Origin: Nonlabens ulvanivorans
Lineage (GTDB): Bacteria; Bacteroidota; Bacteroidia; Flavobacteriales; Flavobacteriaceae
Direction of reading: 5' to 3'
Assembly: GCF_000755285.1 (NCBI RefSeq)
Contig: NZ_BBMK01000001.1
Span: 1,033,360-1,097,359, forward strand
DNA: 64,000 bases
Shown here: piece by piece, positions 37,537 to 46,244 of the stretch
Layout of the letters: each line of letters begins with the position of its first letter
Position numbering within the stretch: the stretch's first letter is position 1
Made by a program: the position numbers and the translations under genes
Notes under the pieces: generated by a model
Told to the model about the DNA's origin: nothing
The model's database searches: none
The model's input: only the letters and a program-made list of their open reading frames with translations

Positions 37537-39226
37537 ATGAAACGTATTTATAAAGTATGTTTATCAATGCTGGCTTTTATTATGCCTGCATTAGTTTTTG
37601 CGCAGGAAGCTGCAGAGAAAGGATTAGATGAAAAGATTGATGATGCCTTTGGTTGGGCAACTGGAGATTATGTTCAAGGAGTCTTCTATCAAATTCCTTT
37701 TACAGATGAAATAAAAATCTACTGGGTGCTTTTCCCACTTATTCTAGGAGCACTATTTTTCACATTTTATTTTAAGTTTATAAACTTCACCGGAGTATGG
37801 AGAGCTATACAAGTAGTGCGAGGTAAATATGAAGATATAGAAAAGTTTGGTGCTGAGGAGCTTTATGGAGAGGATGGAATAGCAAATGGTGTAGATATAA
37901 ATACCGTAGATGACATAGAAGACCACATAGATGAATTCAGTGAAGAGATATCAAACGGCGGAGATATAAAAGATACCATTAGAGATGAAAGCTCCGATGG
38001 AGAGGTTTCTCACTTTCAAGCATTAACTGCAGCGTTGTCTGCCACTGTAGGTTTAGGGAACATAGCTGGTGTTGCTGTTGCAGTATCGGTAGGTGGAGCT
38101 GGAGCAACCTTCTGGATGATAGTCGCTGGTTTCTTAGGAATGGCGTCTAAATTTGTAGAATGTACGCTAGGTGTAAAGTATCGTGATGTAGGTCCTGATG
38201 GAACTATCTATGGTGGACCTATGTATTACCTTACTAAGGGATTAAAATCAATGGGGGCTAGCCGGACTAGGTAAGGTTTTAGCTGTTTTATTTGCTATAA
38301 TGTGTATTGGTGGTTCTTTTGGTGGTGGAAATATGTTCCAAGCAAATCAAGCTGCTCAAATGGTAGAGAATATCACTGGTGGAACAGAATCCTTCTTATA
38401 TGGTTATAAATGGGCCTTTGGTTTATTTATGGCAGTATTTGTAGGTATTGTAATCATTGGAGGAATTAAATCAATTGCCAAGGTGACTGATAAAATCGTT
38501 CCTTTTATGGTGGTGATATATGTAGGAGCATCTTTATGGGTGATTTTTGCTCGTTTTGATATGATTGGTGAGGCATTTACTCAAATTATTGATGGAGCAT
38601 TTAGCCCAGAAGGAGTTGCTGGTGGAGCCATAGGAGTTTTAATACAAGGTTTCCGTAGAGCAGCATTTTCAAATGAAGCTGGTGTAGGTAGTGCATCTAT
38701 TGCACACTCTGCAGTAAAAACTAAATATGCGGCAAGTGAAGGCTTAGTGGCATTATTAGAGCCGTTTATTGATACCGTGGTAGTTTGTACAATGACTGCT
38801 TTGGTCTTAATTATAACGGGTAATGTAAGTGCAGAAAACGCTGGATTAAACGATGCAGATGCTATTCTACTAACCTCAGGAGCATTTGAGTCTGTAATAA
38901 GCTGGTTCCCATATGTACTAACCCTAGCGGTAGTATTATTTGCATTTTCAACTATGATATCTTGGTCTTATTATGGTTATCAAGCTTGGGCCTATCTATT
39001 TGGTAGAACCACAAGAACTGAGTATACTTATAAGATTTTATTTTGTGTATTTGTAGTAATAGGTTCGGCAGCTAGTTTAGGTAATGTAATTGGTTTTTCA
39101 GACGCGATGATATTCTCAATGATGGTACCTAATATGATAGGTATTGTTCTTCTTGCACCTAAGGTTAAGAGAGAGCTTAATAGATATATGAGTGCTATTA
39201 AATTAAAGTCTAAAGCACTAGATTAA
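37537..39226 (+). CDS. alsT: Sodium:alanine symporter, AGCS family (frameshifted in this sequence)
   Basis: AlsT-type Na+/alanine symporters move alanine or glycine with sodium across the inner membrane. There is an N-terminal signal-like helix ([23 protein letters not shown], in part) and a long acidic insert (about residues 110-150: [21 protein letters not shown]...). Family motifs: [46 protein letters not shown] (in part). The frame breaks in a G5 run at 38253-38257; four G would give [22 protein letters not shown]. Homologs in marine flavobacteria are common. Confidence 0.92.
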
Positions 39227-39237
39227 TTACATAGATT

Positions 39238-40094
39238 ATGAATAAATTTAAATCCCTCTTTTTGTTTAATAGAAAACAACAAAGAGGGATTTTTGTATTA
39301 ATAATTTTACTGTGTATCGTTATTGCGATTTATATTTTTGTAAATTTTAGAACACCGCAACAACTTATAGTAGAGGATACAAGCGATTATCAAGTTGAAA
39401 TCGATTCTTTGAAAAATGTAGCAGCCCAAAAAAGAAACAAGATTTATCCTTTTAATCCTAATTATATAACTGACTATAGAGGCTATGTGTTAGGCCTTAG
39501 TGAAGTGGAGTTAGATAAGTTACACCGCTTTCGCGAAAGCAATAAATGGGTAAACTCAAAGCAGGAATTTCAACGAGTCACAGGAGTATCAGATCAATGG
39601 CTCGATAGTATTAGTCCTTATTTTAAATTTCCAGAATGGGTTACTAATCCTAAAAGGAATAATGCGTTCAAGTCTTTTAAGGAGCGTAAGATTATTGCTA
39701 AAGACATCAATTTTGCAACTCAAGATGAGCTTAAAGCCGTTTATGGTATTGGTCCTGCATTATCGGGTAGAATTATTAAAGAGCGAGAGTTTTTAAAGGG
39801 TTTTATAGATATATCTCAAGTAAGAGGTGTTTATGGATTGACGGACTCTACAATGCTACAAGTTCAAAAACATTTTTACGTAACTAAATCAACTGCTTTT
39901 ACTAAAAAAGCGTTGAATACTGCAACAAGAGACGAGTTGTTAAGTATTCCATACTTTAACGACTATCTTGTAAATGAATTAATAAAGCAACGCACATTGC
40001 GTGATGGCTTTGAGAGTTGGGATAAAGTTGTGTTAACCTCAAGGTTCCTGAAGAGAAACTAGGTCTAATTCAGCTATATTTGACACTTAACTAA
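39238..40094 (+). CDS. Helix-hairpin-helix membrane-anchored protein (frameshifted near the end)
   Basis: A basic N-terminus and one helix (residues 18-36) anchor the protein; two HhH motifs of the ComEA type follow (INFATQDELKAVYGIGPALSGRIIKE; LNTATRDELLSIPYFNDYLV). One C lost near 40047 ends the frame early; restoring it continues SRFPEEKLGLIQLYLTLN and stops at 40094. The palindrome copy at 39526-39540 encodes RFRES. Proteins of this kind may bind DNA or peptidoglycan, but the role here is unknown. Confidence 0.8.
39526..39540. repeat. Palindrome copy CGCTTTCGCGAAAGC
   Basis: Fifteen of sixteen bases, in the helix-hairpin-helix gene (codons for RFRES). Confidence 0.85.
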
Positions 40095-40116
40095 TCAACA
40101 GTTTAACTAACATTAT

Positions 40117-41285
40117 ATGTATTCAAAATATTTTACCGAAGAGCATAATGTCTTCAGACAGAGTTTTAGAGATTTCCTTCAAAAAGAAGCGGTTCCACAT
40201 ATTGAGAGATGGGAAGAAACCGGTAAAATAGATCGTGAGATTTTTGAGAAGATGGGCGAGATGGGATATTTTGCTCTCTACTATCCTGAAGAATACGGTG
40301 GACTAGACTTAGATTTTTTCTATACGGTAATCTTCTTAGAAGAAATGCAACGCATTAATTCTGGTGGTTTTGCTGCTGCTATGTGGGTTCAAGCATTCTT
40401 AGGAGCTCAACATCTATTAAAAGAAGGAGATGAGCGTATTAAGCAAGAATATTTGGTGCCTACTTTAACAGGTGAAAAAATTGGGTGTCTAGGTATTACA
40501 GAGCCTTTTGGTGGTAGTGATGTTGCAGGAATGAGAACAACTGCAGTTAAAGATGGCGATCATTATATAATTAATGGCTCGAAAACCTTCATTACAAATG
40601 GTGTGTATAGTGATTATTTAGTTATTGCTGCAAAGACAGATCCAGATGCAAAAGGTCGTGGGATATCCATTTTTGTTATGGATAGAGATACTCCAGGTAT
40701 AAGCGCAACAAAACTTAATAAATTAGGATGGAGAGCCAGCGATACTGGAGAAATAGGATTTGATAATGTGCGTATCCCAGCCGAGAACTTAATGGGTGAA
40801 GAAGGTAAGGGTTTTCCTTATATCATGCAGCACTTTGCACTGGAGCGTTTAATTATGGGTATAAATGCTCACGCTAGGGCAGAGTATGCACTTGAGTACA
40901 CAGCTCAGTATATGAAAGAACGTACGGCTTTCGGAACTACTATAGATAAATTCCAAGCTTTACGTCATGGTATGGCAGATGGTTATAGCGAAGTAGAAAT
41001 GGCAAAGAATTTTAATTATTCCATTGCAGAACAGCTGGATCTAGGACTTTACCCAGTCAAAGAAGCTAGTATGTCTAAACTGATATCTACTAAGATTGCT
41101 GATGAGGTGATTTATAAATGCTTGCAGTACCTAGGTGGATACGGATACATAGAGGAATATCCACTTGCTAGAATGTGGCGTGATAGTCGTCTAGGCCCTA
41201 TTGGTGGTGGTACTAGTGAAATTATGAGAGAGATTATAGCAAAAATGGTAATGGATGGTAAAGACTATAAGCTGCGGCTAAGTAG
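40117..41285 (+). CDS. Acyl-CoA dehydrogenase (C-terminus frameshifted in this sequence)
   Basis: An FAD-dependent acyl-CoA dehydrogenase of about 390 residues. FAD/substrate motifs: GCLGITEPFGGSDVAGMRTTAV, NGSKTFITNGVYSDYLVIAAKT, LGWRASDTGEIGFDNVRI; the catalytic segment around EEYPLARMWRDSRLGPIGGGTSEIMREII. The open frame runs on to 41325, but restoring one C near 41271 gives GKDYKPAAK and a stop at 41285, the usual family ending. The extra tail (LSRLMLLVPLSRKRV) therefore probably is not real. Beta-oxidation or branched-chain amino acid breakdown; the specific acyl chain is not clear. Confidence 0.9.
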
Positions 41286-41302
41286 GTTAATGCTGTTAGT
41301 TC

Positions 41303-41318
41303 CGCTTTCGCGAAAGCG
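41303..41318. repeat. Iterated palindrome CGCTTTCGCGAAAGCG
   Basis: Perfect 16-base copy 18 bases after the likely end of the acyl-CoA dehydrogenase and upstream of the rpsU promoter. Confidence 0.9.
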
Positions 41319-41333
41319 TGTGTAAAATAATTC

Positions 41334-41362
41334 TTGTTATATTAAATAAAGATGTATTTTTG
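41334..41362 (+). promoter_or_regulatory. Promoter of rpsU
   Basis: TTG at 41334-41336, an 18-base spacer and exact TATTTTTG at 41355-41362. This is a good match to the Bacteroidota housekeeping promoter, 28 bases before the rpsU ATG. Confidence 0.7.
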
Positions 41363-41370
41363 CAGCCATA

Positions 41371-41380
41371 AGAGAGGAGG
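41371..41380 (+). promoter_or_regulatory. Strong Shine-Dalgarno of rpsU
   Basis: AGAGAGGAGG, ten bases before the rpsU ATG at 41391. It is the only near-perfect Shine-Dalgarno I noticed in front of a gene in this window. In Bacteroidota the anti-Shine-Dalgarno is occluded by bS21, bS18 and bS6, and rpsU retains a strong site that is used when bS21 is short, an autoregulatory loop described in Flavobacterium johnsoniae. Confidence 0.85.
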
Positions 41381-41390
41381 TTATGATACT

Positions 41391-41582
41391 ATGTTAATAA
41401 TACCAGTTAAAGACGGAGAGAATATCGACAGAGCTAAAGCGTTTCAAAAGAAAATTTGATCGTACAGGAAGATGCGTGAGCTACGTAGAAGACAACAGTT
41501 TAATAAACCATCTGTTGTAAAGCGTGCACAAATGATTAAAGCTTCTTATATTCAAGGACTTCGTGATGCAGAGAATATCTAG
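41391..41582 (+). CDS. rpsU: 30S ribosomal protein bS21 (two frameshifts in this sequence)
   Basis: Reading through two small deletions gives MLIIPVKDGENIDRA-LKRF, then KRKFDRTG-KMRELRRRQQF and NKPSVVKRAQMIKASYIQGL ending RDAENI, the expected 64-residue bS21. Two bases are missing near 41436 (Leu codon) and one A near 41469. bS21 sits next to the 3' end of 16S rRNA and in this phylum helps hide the anti-Shine-Dalgarno. It has its own promoter and terminator. Confidence 0.9.
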
Positions 41583-41605
41583 AGATTTTTTTTCCTAGAA
41601 TATCA

Positions 41606-41650
41606 TACCGCTAGTTGTAAATTTATACATTTACGTCTAGCGGTTTTTTT
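41606..41650 (+). terminator. Rho-independent terminator after rpsU, abutting the recombinase ATG
   Basis: Long stem: ACCGCTAG/CTAGCGGT with an inner GTAAAT/ATTTAC stem, then seven T. The T-run ends exactly where the recombinase ATG (41651) begins. Confidence 0.85.
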
Positions 41651-42538
41651 ATGCACTTAAATTCTTTTTTTGATTATCTATCCTTAGAGAAAAAAATATT
41701 CTCGGAATACCGTCGTGGCTATAAAAAGGATTTAGAGCAACTTGCATACTTTTTACAGGATGAATATGATTTACAAATAGAAAATGCTTCCTACCCATTA
41801 ATAAGAACTTGGTTAAGTAACTTGCTCGACGATAATTTGAGTGCTAGGACTGTCAATCGTAAAGTTGCATCTTTAAAAAGCTATTACAAATTTTTATTGT
41901 TTACAGGGCAGATTGATTTTCATCCTTTATCTCAACACAAGAGTCTCAAGGTCTCTAACAATGTTCAAATTCCGTTTTCAAAAAAGGAGGTGCAACAAAT
42001 TTTAGACAGCTCCTATGATCCTAAAAATTTCGAAACCGTCAGGGATTTGTTGCTTATTGAGCTGTTTTATATAACTGGAATGAGAAGAGAGGAACTAATG
42101 AACTTAAAGTTGCAGGACGTTAATTTCTCTGCTAGAAGTATTAAGGTTTTGGGAAAACGTAATAAAGAACGAGTAATTCCATTATTAGACTCTATTTGGG
42201 ATAAGCTAGAGGCTTATTTGATATTGCGCAACTTAGTTAATGTTAATTATCTTAACGAACTATTCATGACTAAAAAAGGAGATAAACTTTATCCAGTTCT
42301 TGTTTATAGGATTATTAAATTGTATTTTAGTAAGGTGTCTGAAAAAGTAAAAACGAGCCCGCATATTCTAAGACATTCCTTTGCTACTCATCTTCTGGAT
42401 GAAGGTGCAGACTTAAATGCTGTAAAGGAGTTGTTAGGGCATGCAAGTCTCGCTTCTACTCAGGTCTACACTCATTCAAGCATGGCTATGCTTAAAGGAG
42501 TTTATAAAAATGCGCATCCGCGCTCAAAGAAAGATTAA
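41651..42538 (+). CDS. xerC: Tyrosine recombinase, XerC/XerD type
   Basis: A 295-residue site-specific recombinase. The N-terminal SAM-like core-binding domain (FFDYLSLEKKIFSEYRRGYKKD) is followed by a catalytic domain with Arg in YITGMRREELMNLKL, Lys in LGKRNKERVIPL, the HxxR pair SPHILRHSFATHLLDEGADL, His in LLGHASLASTQVYTH and the nucleophilic Tyr near residue 272. The family resolves chromosome dimers. It sits between rpsU and hpf, as in other Bacteroidota, which argues for a housekeeping Xer rather than a mobile-element integrase. Confidence 0.9.
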   Translation: MHLNSFFDYLSLEKKIFSEYRRGYKKDLEQLAYFLQDEYDLQIENASYPLIRTWLSNLLDDNLSARTVNRKVASLKSYYKFLLFTGQIDFHPLSQHKSLKVSNNVQIPFSKKEVQQILDSSYDPKNFETVRDLLLIELFYITGMRREELMNLKLQDVNFSARSIKVLGKRNKERVIPLLDSIWDKLEAYLILRNLVNVNYLNELFMTKKGDKLYPVLVYRIIKLYFSKVSEKVKTSPHILRHSFATHLLDEGADLNAVKELLGHASLASTQVYTHSSMAMLKGVYKNAHPRSKKD

Positions 42539-42553
42539 TTAAATAAATAGCTT

Positions 42554-42856
42554 ATGAAGGTAAATGTGCAGTCTGTGAATTTTAATGCAGACGTTAAACT
42601 GATTGAATTTATCCAAGAACGATTAGATAAACTTGAACATTTTTACAGTAAGATAATAAATGCTGATGTTTACATGAAAGTTCAAAAAACTTCTGCTCCT
42701 GAAAATAAAATAATTGAAGTTAGGTTATTTGTCCCAGGAGATGACTTAATTGCCTCAAAAACATGTAAGTCCTTTGAACAATGTATTGATGAATGTGGGG
42801 GGGATGCATTAGAGCGTCAACTTAAAAAAAGAAAAGAAAAACAAAATTCTCATTAA
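42554..42856 (+). CDS. hpf: Ribosome hibernation-promoting factor (short HPF/YfiA)
   Basis: One hundred residues with the HPF fold: VNFNADVKLIEFIQERLDKLEHFY, then ADVYMKVQ and KIIEVRLFVPGDDLIASKTCKSFEQCIDE (quoted in part). It binds the 30S A/P sites in stationary phase to make inactive ribosomes. It follows xerC by 15 bases. A G7 run at 42797-42803 gives DECGGDALERQLKK, where one Gly fewer fits the family better. Confidence 0.88.
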   Translation: MKVNVQSVNFNADVKLIEFIQERLDKLEHFYSKIINADVYMKVQKTSAPENKIIEVRLFVPGDDLIASKTCKSFEQCIDECGGDALERQLKKRKEKQNSH

Positions 42857-42873
42857 TTTTTTTCAAAAAATAT

Positions 42874-42903
42874 TTTGAGAATTAAAAAATACTCTTACAT
42901 TTG
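42874..42903 (+). promoter_or_regulatory. Promoter of the tRNA-tuf operon
   Basis: TTTG at 42874-42877, an 18-base spacer and exact TACATTTG at 42896-42903, 49 bases before tRNA-Thr(TGT). It is the best promoter match in the window. Confidence 0.75.
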
Positions 42904-42952
42904 CAGTCCGTTAGAAATAGCGGACTTTTTACGCAAGTAAAAAGGGTTAAAA

Positions 42953-43026
42953 GCCGATGTAGCTCAGCTGGCTAGAGCAGCTGATTTGTAATCAGCAGGT
43001 CGTGGGTTCGAGTCCCTCCATCGGCT
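42953..43026 (+). tRNA. tRNA-Thr (TGT)
   Basis: Acceptor GCCGATG/CATCGGC, D-arm AGCTCAGCTGGCTAGAGC, anticodon stem CTGAT/ATCAG with loop TTGTA region holding TGT, T-arm GTGGGTTCGAGTCCCTC. First tRNA of the operon; CCA is not encoded. Confidence 0.93.
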
Positions 43027-43057
43027 CTTTAAAATACTAGATCTTGATAGATCTTTT

Positions 43058-43137
43058 GGGGAGATACTCAAGCGGCCAACGAGGACGGACTGTAACTCCG
43101 TTGGGAAACCTTCGCAGGTTCGAATCCTGCTCTCCCC
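43058..43137 (+). tRNA. tRNA-Tyr (GTA)
   Basis: A class II tRNA with a long variable arm. Acceptor 5' GGGGAGA pairs with TCTCCCC; anticodon stem ACGGA/TCCGT with GTA; T-arm GCAGGTTCGAATCCTGC. The 3' side is followed by three more C before ACA; with the usual four C the next base would be the expected A discriminator. Confidence 0.9.
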
Positions 43138-43212
43138 CCCACATATTGACTCAAAGGGTTTGAGTCTTGTTGAAATATTGAATACCTTTTGACAATTTTA
43201 TTGTTGATAAAT

Positions 43213-43285
43213 GCGAGAGTAGCTCAGTTGGTAGAGCGTCAGCCTTCCAAGCTGAATGTCGCCGGTTCGAACCCGGTCTCTCGCT
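43213..43285 (+). tRNA. tRNA-Gly (TCC)
   Basis: Acceptor GCGAGAG/CTCTCGC, D-arm AGCTCAGTTGGTAGAGC, anticodon stem TCAGC/GCTGA with TCC, T-arm GCCGGTTCGAACCCGGT. No encoded CCA. Confidence 0.93.
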
Positions 43286-43362
43286 CTAAAAAATTTTAAA
43301 TGTGCGTGTTAGGTACATTTTTTAAGGTCAACTCTGTTCCTTAAATCTATAATGGTTTAATC

Positions 43363-43436
43363 GCCGGTGTAGCTCAGGGGGGTAGAGCGTTTCCTTGGTA
43401 AGGAAGAGGTCACGAGTTCAAATCTCGTCATTGGCT
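43363..43436 (+). tRNA. tRNA-Thr (GGT)
   Basis: Acceptor GCCGGTG/CATTGGC (with G-T pairs), anticodon stem TTTCC/GGAAG with GGT, T-arm ACGAGTTCAAATCTCGT. The D-loop carries six G (43377-43382), more than the three to four usually found, which may be another homopolymer error. Confidence 0.9.
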
Positions 43437-43542
43437 CTGAAGAAAAAAGGTCTCTAGTTGAGGCCATTACTAGTATATGCTGATTTGGTTTTGCCTTGTT
43501 AGTATTTGAATTGAACACTAATATAAATTAAGATTATAAATT

Positions 43543-44731
43543 ATGGCTAAAGAAACGTACGATCGTTCGAAACCCCACCTAAATGTAGGAACAATTGGTC
43601 ACGTTGACCACGGTAAAACTACACTTACTGCTGCAATTACTAAAGTTCTTGCTGATGCTGGTTTCTCTAAGTCGGTAAATTTTGACCAAATTGACAACGC
43701 TCCTGAAGAAAAAGAGCGTGGTATTACTATTAACTCTTCTCACGTTGAGTACCAAACGGCTAACAGACACTACGCGCACGTAGATTGTCCTGGTCACGCC
43801 GATTATGTAAAAAACATGGTTACTGGTGCTGCTCAAATGGATGGTGCTATTTTAGTAGTGGCTGCAACTGATGGTCCTATGCCACAAACTCGTGAGCATA
43901 TCCTATTAGGTCGTCAGGTTGGTATTCCTCGTATCGTTGTATTCCTTAACAAAGTGGATATGTTGATGACGAAGAGCTACTTGAATTAGTAGATATGGAA
44001 GTTCGTGATTTATTATCTTTTTACGAATATGATGGTGATAATGGACCTGTTGTATCTGGTTCTGCACTTGGAGCGCTTAATGGTGAGGAAAAATGGGTGA
44101 ATACGGTTCTTGAATTAATGGAGGCTGTTGATTCTTGGATTGAAGAGCCTGTTCGTGATATGGACAAGCCATTCTTAATGCCTATTGAAGATGTATTCTC
44201 GATTACTGGTCGTGGTACTGTTGCAACTGGTCGTATTGAGATGGAGTAGGTAATACTGGAGATCCTGTTGAGATCATTGGTATGGGTGCTGAGAAGTTAA
44301 CTTCAACTATCACCGGGATTGAAATGTTCCGTCAAATTTTGGATAGAGGTGAGGCTGGTGATAATGCTGGTATTCTTTTAAGAGGTATTGAGAAATCTCA
44401 AATTTCTAGAGGAATGGTAATTGTTAAGCCTGGTTCTGTAACCCCCCCACATGCTAAATTTAAAGCTGAGGTTTATATTCTTAAAAAAGAAGAAGGTGGG
44501 CGTCATACTCCATTCCATAATAATTATCGTCCACAGTTCTATGTTAGAACTACAGATGTTACTGGTAATATAGCTTTGCCTTCAGGTGTAGAAATGGTTA
44601 TGCCTGGTGATAACTTAACTATTGTAGTAGATCTTATTCAGCCTATTGCCTTAAACTTAGGTTTGCGTTTTGCAATTCGTGAAGGTGGTAGAACTGTAGG
44701 TGCAGGTCAAGTGACTGAAATTCTAGATTAA
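43543..44731 (+). CDS. tuf: Elongation factor Tu (two frameshifts in this sequence)
   Basis: EF-Tu delivers aminoacyl-tRNA to the ribosome. G1 is [16 protein letters not shown]3 [13 protein letters not shown]4 NKVDM; domain II/III motifs are intact ([53 protein letters not shown]). One G is lost near 43962 ([14 protein letters not shown] expected) and one C near 44241 ([19 protein letters not shown] expected). A C7 run at 44442-44448 inserts a Pro in GSVTPHAKF. About 395 residues when repaired. Only one copy is in the window; it lies between tRNA-Thr and tRNA-Trp, a conserved operon. Confidence 0.97.
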
Positions 44732-44750
44732 TTTTCTAGTTTGAATATGT

Positions 44751-44783
44751 AAGTATCCTGTCTTTTTAAGATAGGATACTTTC
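44751..44783 (+). other. Inverted repeat between tuf and tRNA-Trp
   Basis: AGTATCCT and AGGATACT pair across a T-rich loop, 20 bases after the tuf stop. The T-rich tail is weak, so it may be a processing or attenuation site rather than a full terminator. Confidence 0.55.
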
Positions 44784-44812
44784 ACTTTATTAAGAAATAT
44801 TTCTTAATAAAT

Positions 44813-44885
44813 ACGGGTTTAGCTCAGTTGGTAGAGCACTGGTCTCCAAAACCAGGTGTCGGGAGTTCGAGCCTCTCAACCCGTG
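44813..44885 (+). tRNA. tRNA-Trp (CCA)
   Basis: Acceptor ACGGGTT/AACCCGT, D-arm AGCTCAGTTGGTAGAGC, anticodon stem CTGGT/ACCAG with loop CTCCAAA (CCA), T-arm GGGAGTTCGAGCCTCTC. It links tuf and secE, as in many bacteria. Confidence 0.93.
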
Positions 44886-44952
44886 CATTATCGAGTTTAC
44901 TCGAAATTAATAACAGAAATCTCTTAGAGATTTTATAATAGAATTCTATTTT

Positions 44953-45153
44953 ATGGGATTAGTAAGTTACGTAAAAGAATCGTACAGCGAATTAACGAAT
45001 CATGTTTCATGGCCGACTTGGTCAGAGGCTCAGAAGTTAACTGTAACAGTTGCTGTTTTTTCAATAATATTTGCTCTAATTATTTGGGGGGGTATAGATT
45101 CGGTATTTAGTAAAGTGATTACTAATTATTTTTCTTGGATTAAGAATAGTTAA
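44953..45153 (+). CDS. secE: Preprotein translocase subunit SecE
   Basis: Sixty-six residues with the SecE amphipathic helix (YVKESYSELTNHVSWPTWSEAQ) and a single membrane helix (LTVTVAVFSIIFALIIW). The conserved loop after the helix reads WGGIDSVF because of a G7 run; WGxD is the family form. Always next to nusG. Confidence 0.95.
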   Translation: MGLVSYVKESYSELTNHVSWPTWSEAQKLTVTVAVFSIIFALIIWGGIDSVFSKVITNYFSWIKNS

Positions 45154-45162
45154 AACCACATT

Positions 45163-45723
45163 ATGGCAGTTGATAATAATGAAGTGATGCATTGGTATGT
45201 GGTTAGGTCGGTAAGCGGTCAAGAGAATAAGATAAAAGATTATATAGAGTCCGAAATTGCTCACCATAGTTTACAGGATTATTTGAAGCAAATTTTAGTT
45301 CCTACTGAGAAAGTGGTTCAGATCCGAAATGGGAAAAAAATAAATAAAGAAAAGGTTTATTTTCCAGGTTATATTATGATTCAGGCTAGGCTTGAAGGTG
45401 AGGTTCCTCACATTATTAAGTCGGTTAATGGTGTGATTGGTTTTCTTGGTGAGACTAAAGGTGGTGATCCAGTTCCTTTACGAAAGAGTGAAGTTAATAG
45501 GATGTTAGGTAAAGTAGATGAGCTTGCTGAGCAGGTAGATAATATATCTATTCCTTTTAAAATGGGAGAGACTGTTAAAGTTGTGGACGGTCCGTTTAAT
45601 GGTTTTAATGGAACTATCGAAAAGGTGAATGAAGAAAAGCGTAAGCTAGAGGTGATGGTTAAGATCTTCGGTAGAAAGACCCCCCCATTAGAACTAAGCT
45701 ATATGCAAGTAGAGAAAATATAA
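45163..45723 (+). CDS. nusG: Transcription termination/antitermination protein NusG
   Basis: A 186-residue NusG: NGN domain (WYVVRSVSGQENKIKDYIE, VYFPGYIMIQARL, VIGFLGETKGGDPVPL) and C-terminal KOW domain (KMGETVKVVDGPFNGFNGTIEKV). It links RNA polymerase to the ribosome or Rho. A C7 run at 45680-45686 gives RKTPPLELSY, where RKTPLELSY is conserved. Confidence 0.96.
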   Translation: MAVDNNEVMHWYVVRSVSGQENKIKDYIESEIAHHSLQDYLKQILVPTEKVVQIRNGKKINKEKVYFPGYIMIQARLEGEVPHIIKSVNGVIGFLGETKGGDPVPLRKSEVNRMLGKVDELAEQVDNISIPFKMGETVKVVDGPFNGFNGTIEKVNEEKRKLEVMVKIFGRKTPPLELSYMQVEKI

Positions 45724-45736
45724 ATGTTGCGTTTTA

Positions 45737-45768
45737 AATTATCAAAAGGCTTCCACTTTTTGATAATT
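45737..45768 (+). other. Hairpin in the nusG-rplK gap
   Basis: AATTATCAAAAG pairs with CTTTTTGATAATT around a short loop, 30 bases before rplK. It may be an attenuator, or part of the control region for rplK-rplA. Confidence 0.55.
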
Positions 45769-45791
45769 GTATAAATTGAAATTTTTTAAAA

Positions 45792-46232
45792 ATGGCTAAA
45801 GAAGTATCTAAGGTTGTAAAGTTACAAGTTAGAGGTGGTGCGGCAAATCCATCTCCTCCTGTAGGACCTGCATTAGGTGCGGCTGGTGTGAATATCATGG
45901 AGTTCTGTAAGCAGTTTAATGCTAGAACTCAAGATAAGCCTGGTAAAGTGTTACCAGTGGCAATCACAGTTTATAAGGATAAGTCTTTTGACTTTGTAAT
46001 TAAAACACCTCCAGCAGCAGTTCAAATCCTAGAAGCAGCAAAACTTAAAGGTGGTAGTGGAGAACCAAATCGTAAAAAGGTAGCAACTATCAGTTGGGAT
46101 CAGGTAAGATTGATTGCAGAAGATAAAATGCCTGACCTTAATGCATTTACAGTAGATAGCGCTATGAAAATGGTTGCAGGTACTGCTAGATCAATGGGTG
46201 TTAACGTTAAAGGTGGAGATTCTCCAGCTTAA
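45792..46232 (+). CDS. rplK: 50S ribosomal protein L11
   Basis: 146 residues: [37 protein letters not shown] (quoted in part) and [16 protein letters not shown] are L11 signatures; the thiostrepton-site helix region is complete. First gene of the rplKA pair. Confidence 0.97.
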   Translation: MAKEVSKVVKLQVRGGAANPSPPVGPALGAAGVNIMEFCKQFNARTQDKPGKVLPVAITVYKDKSFDFVIKTPPAAVQILEAAKLKGGSGEPNRKKVATISWDQVRLIAEDKMPDLNAFTVDSAMKMVAGTARSMGVNVKGGDSPA

Positions 46233-46244
46233 AAAAAGGTAACA

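Noticed and set aside
41286..41325. C-terminal extension of the acyl-CoA dehydrogenase
   Set aside because: It depends on a missing C; the repaired frame ends in the normal family tail.
41651..42538. Integrase of a mobile element
   Set aside because: The gene sits between rpsU and hpf, a housekeeping neighbourhood, with no attachment repeats, transposon genes or GC change. It is best read as the chromosomal Xer recombinase.
43543..44731. tuf as a pseudogene
   Set aside because: Both breaks are single-base losses that destroy invariant motifs, and all other motifs are intact. It is the EF-Tu gene of a conserved operon; error is far likelier than decay.
44751..44783. Full terminator between tuf and tRNA-Trp
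   Set aside because: The stem is good but the T-tail is interrupted, and tRNA-Trp/secE/nusG usually stay linked to tuf. Kept only as an inverted repeat.
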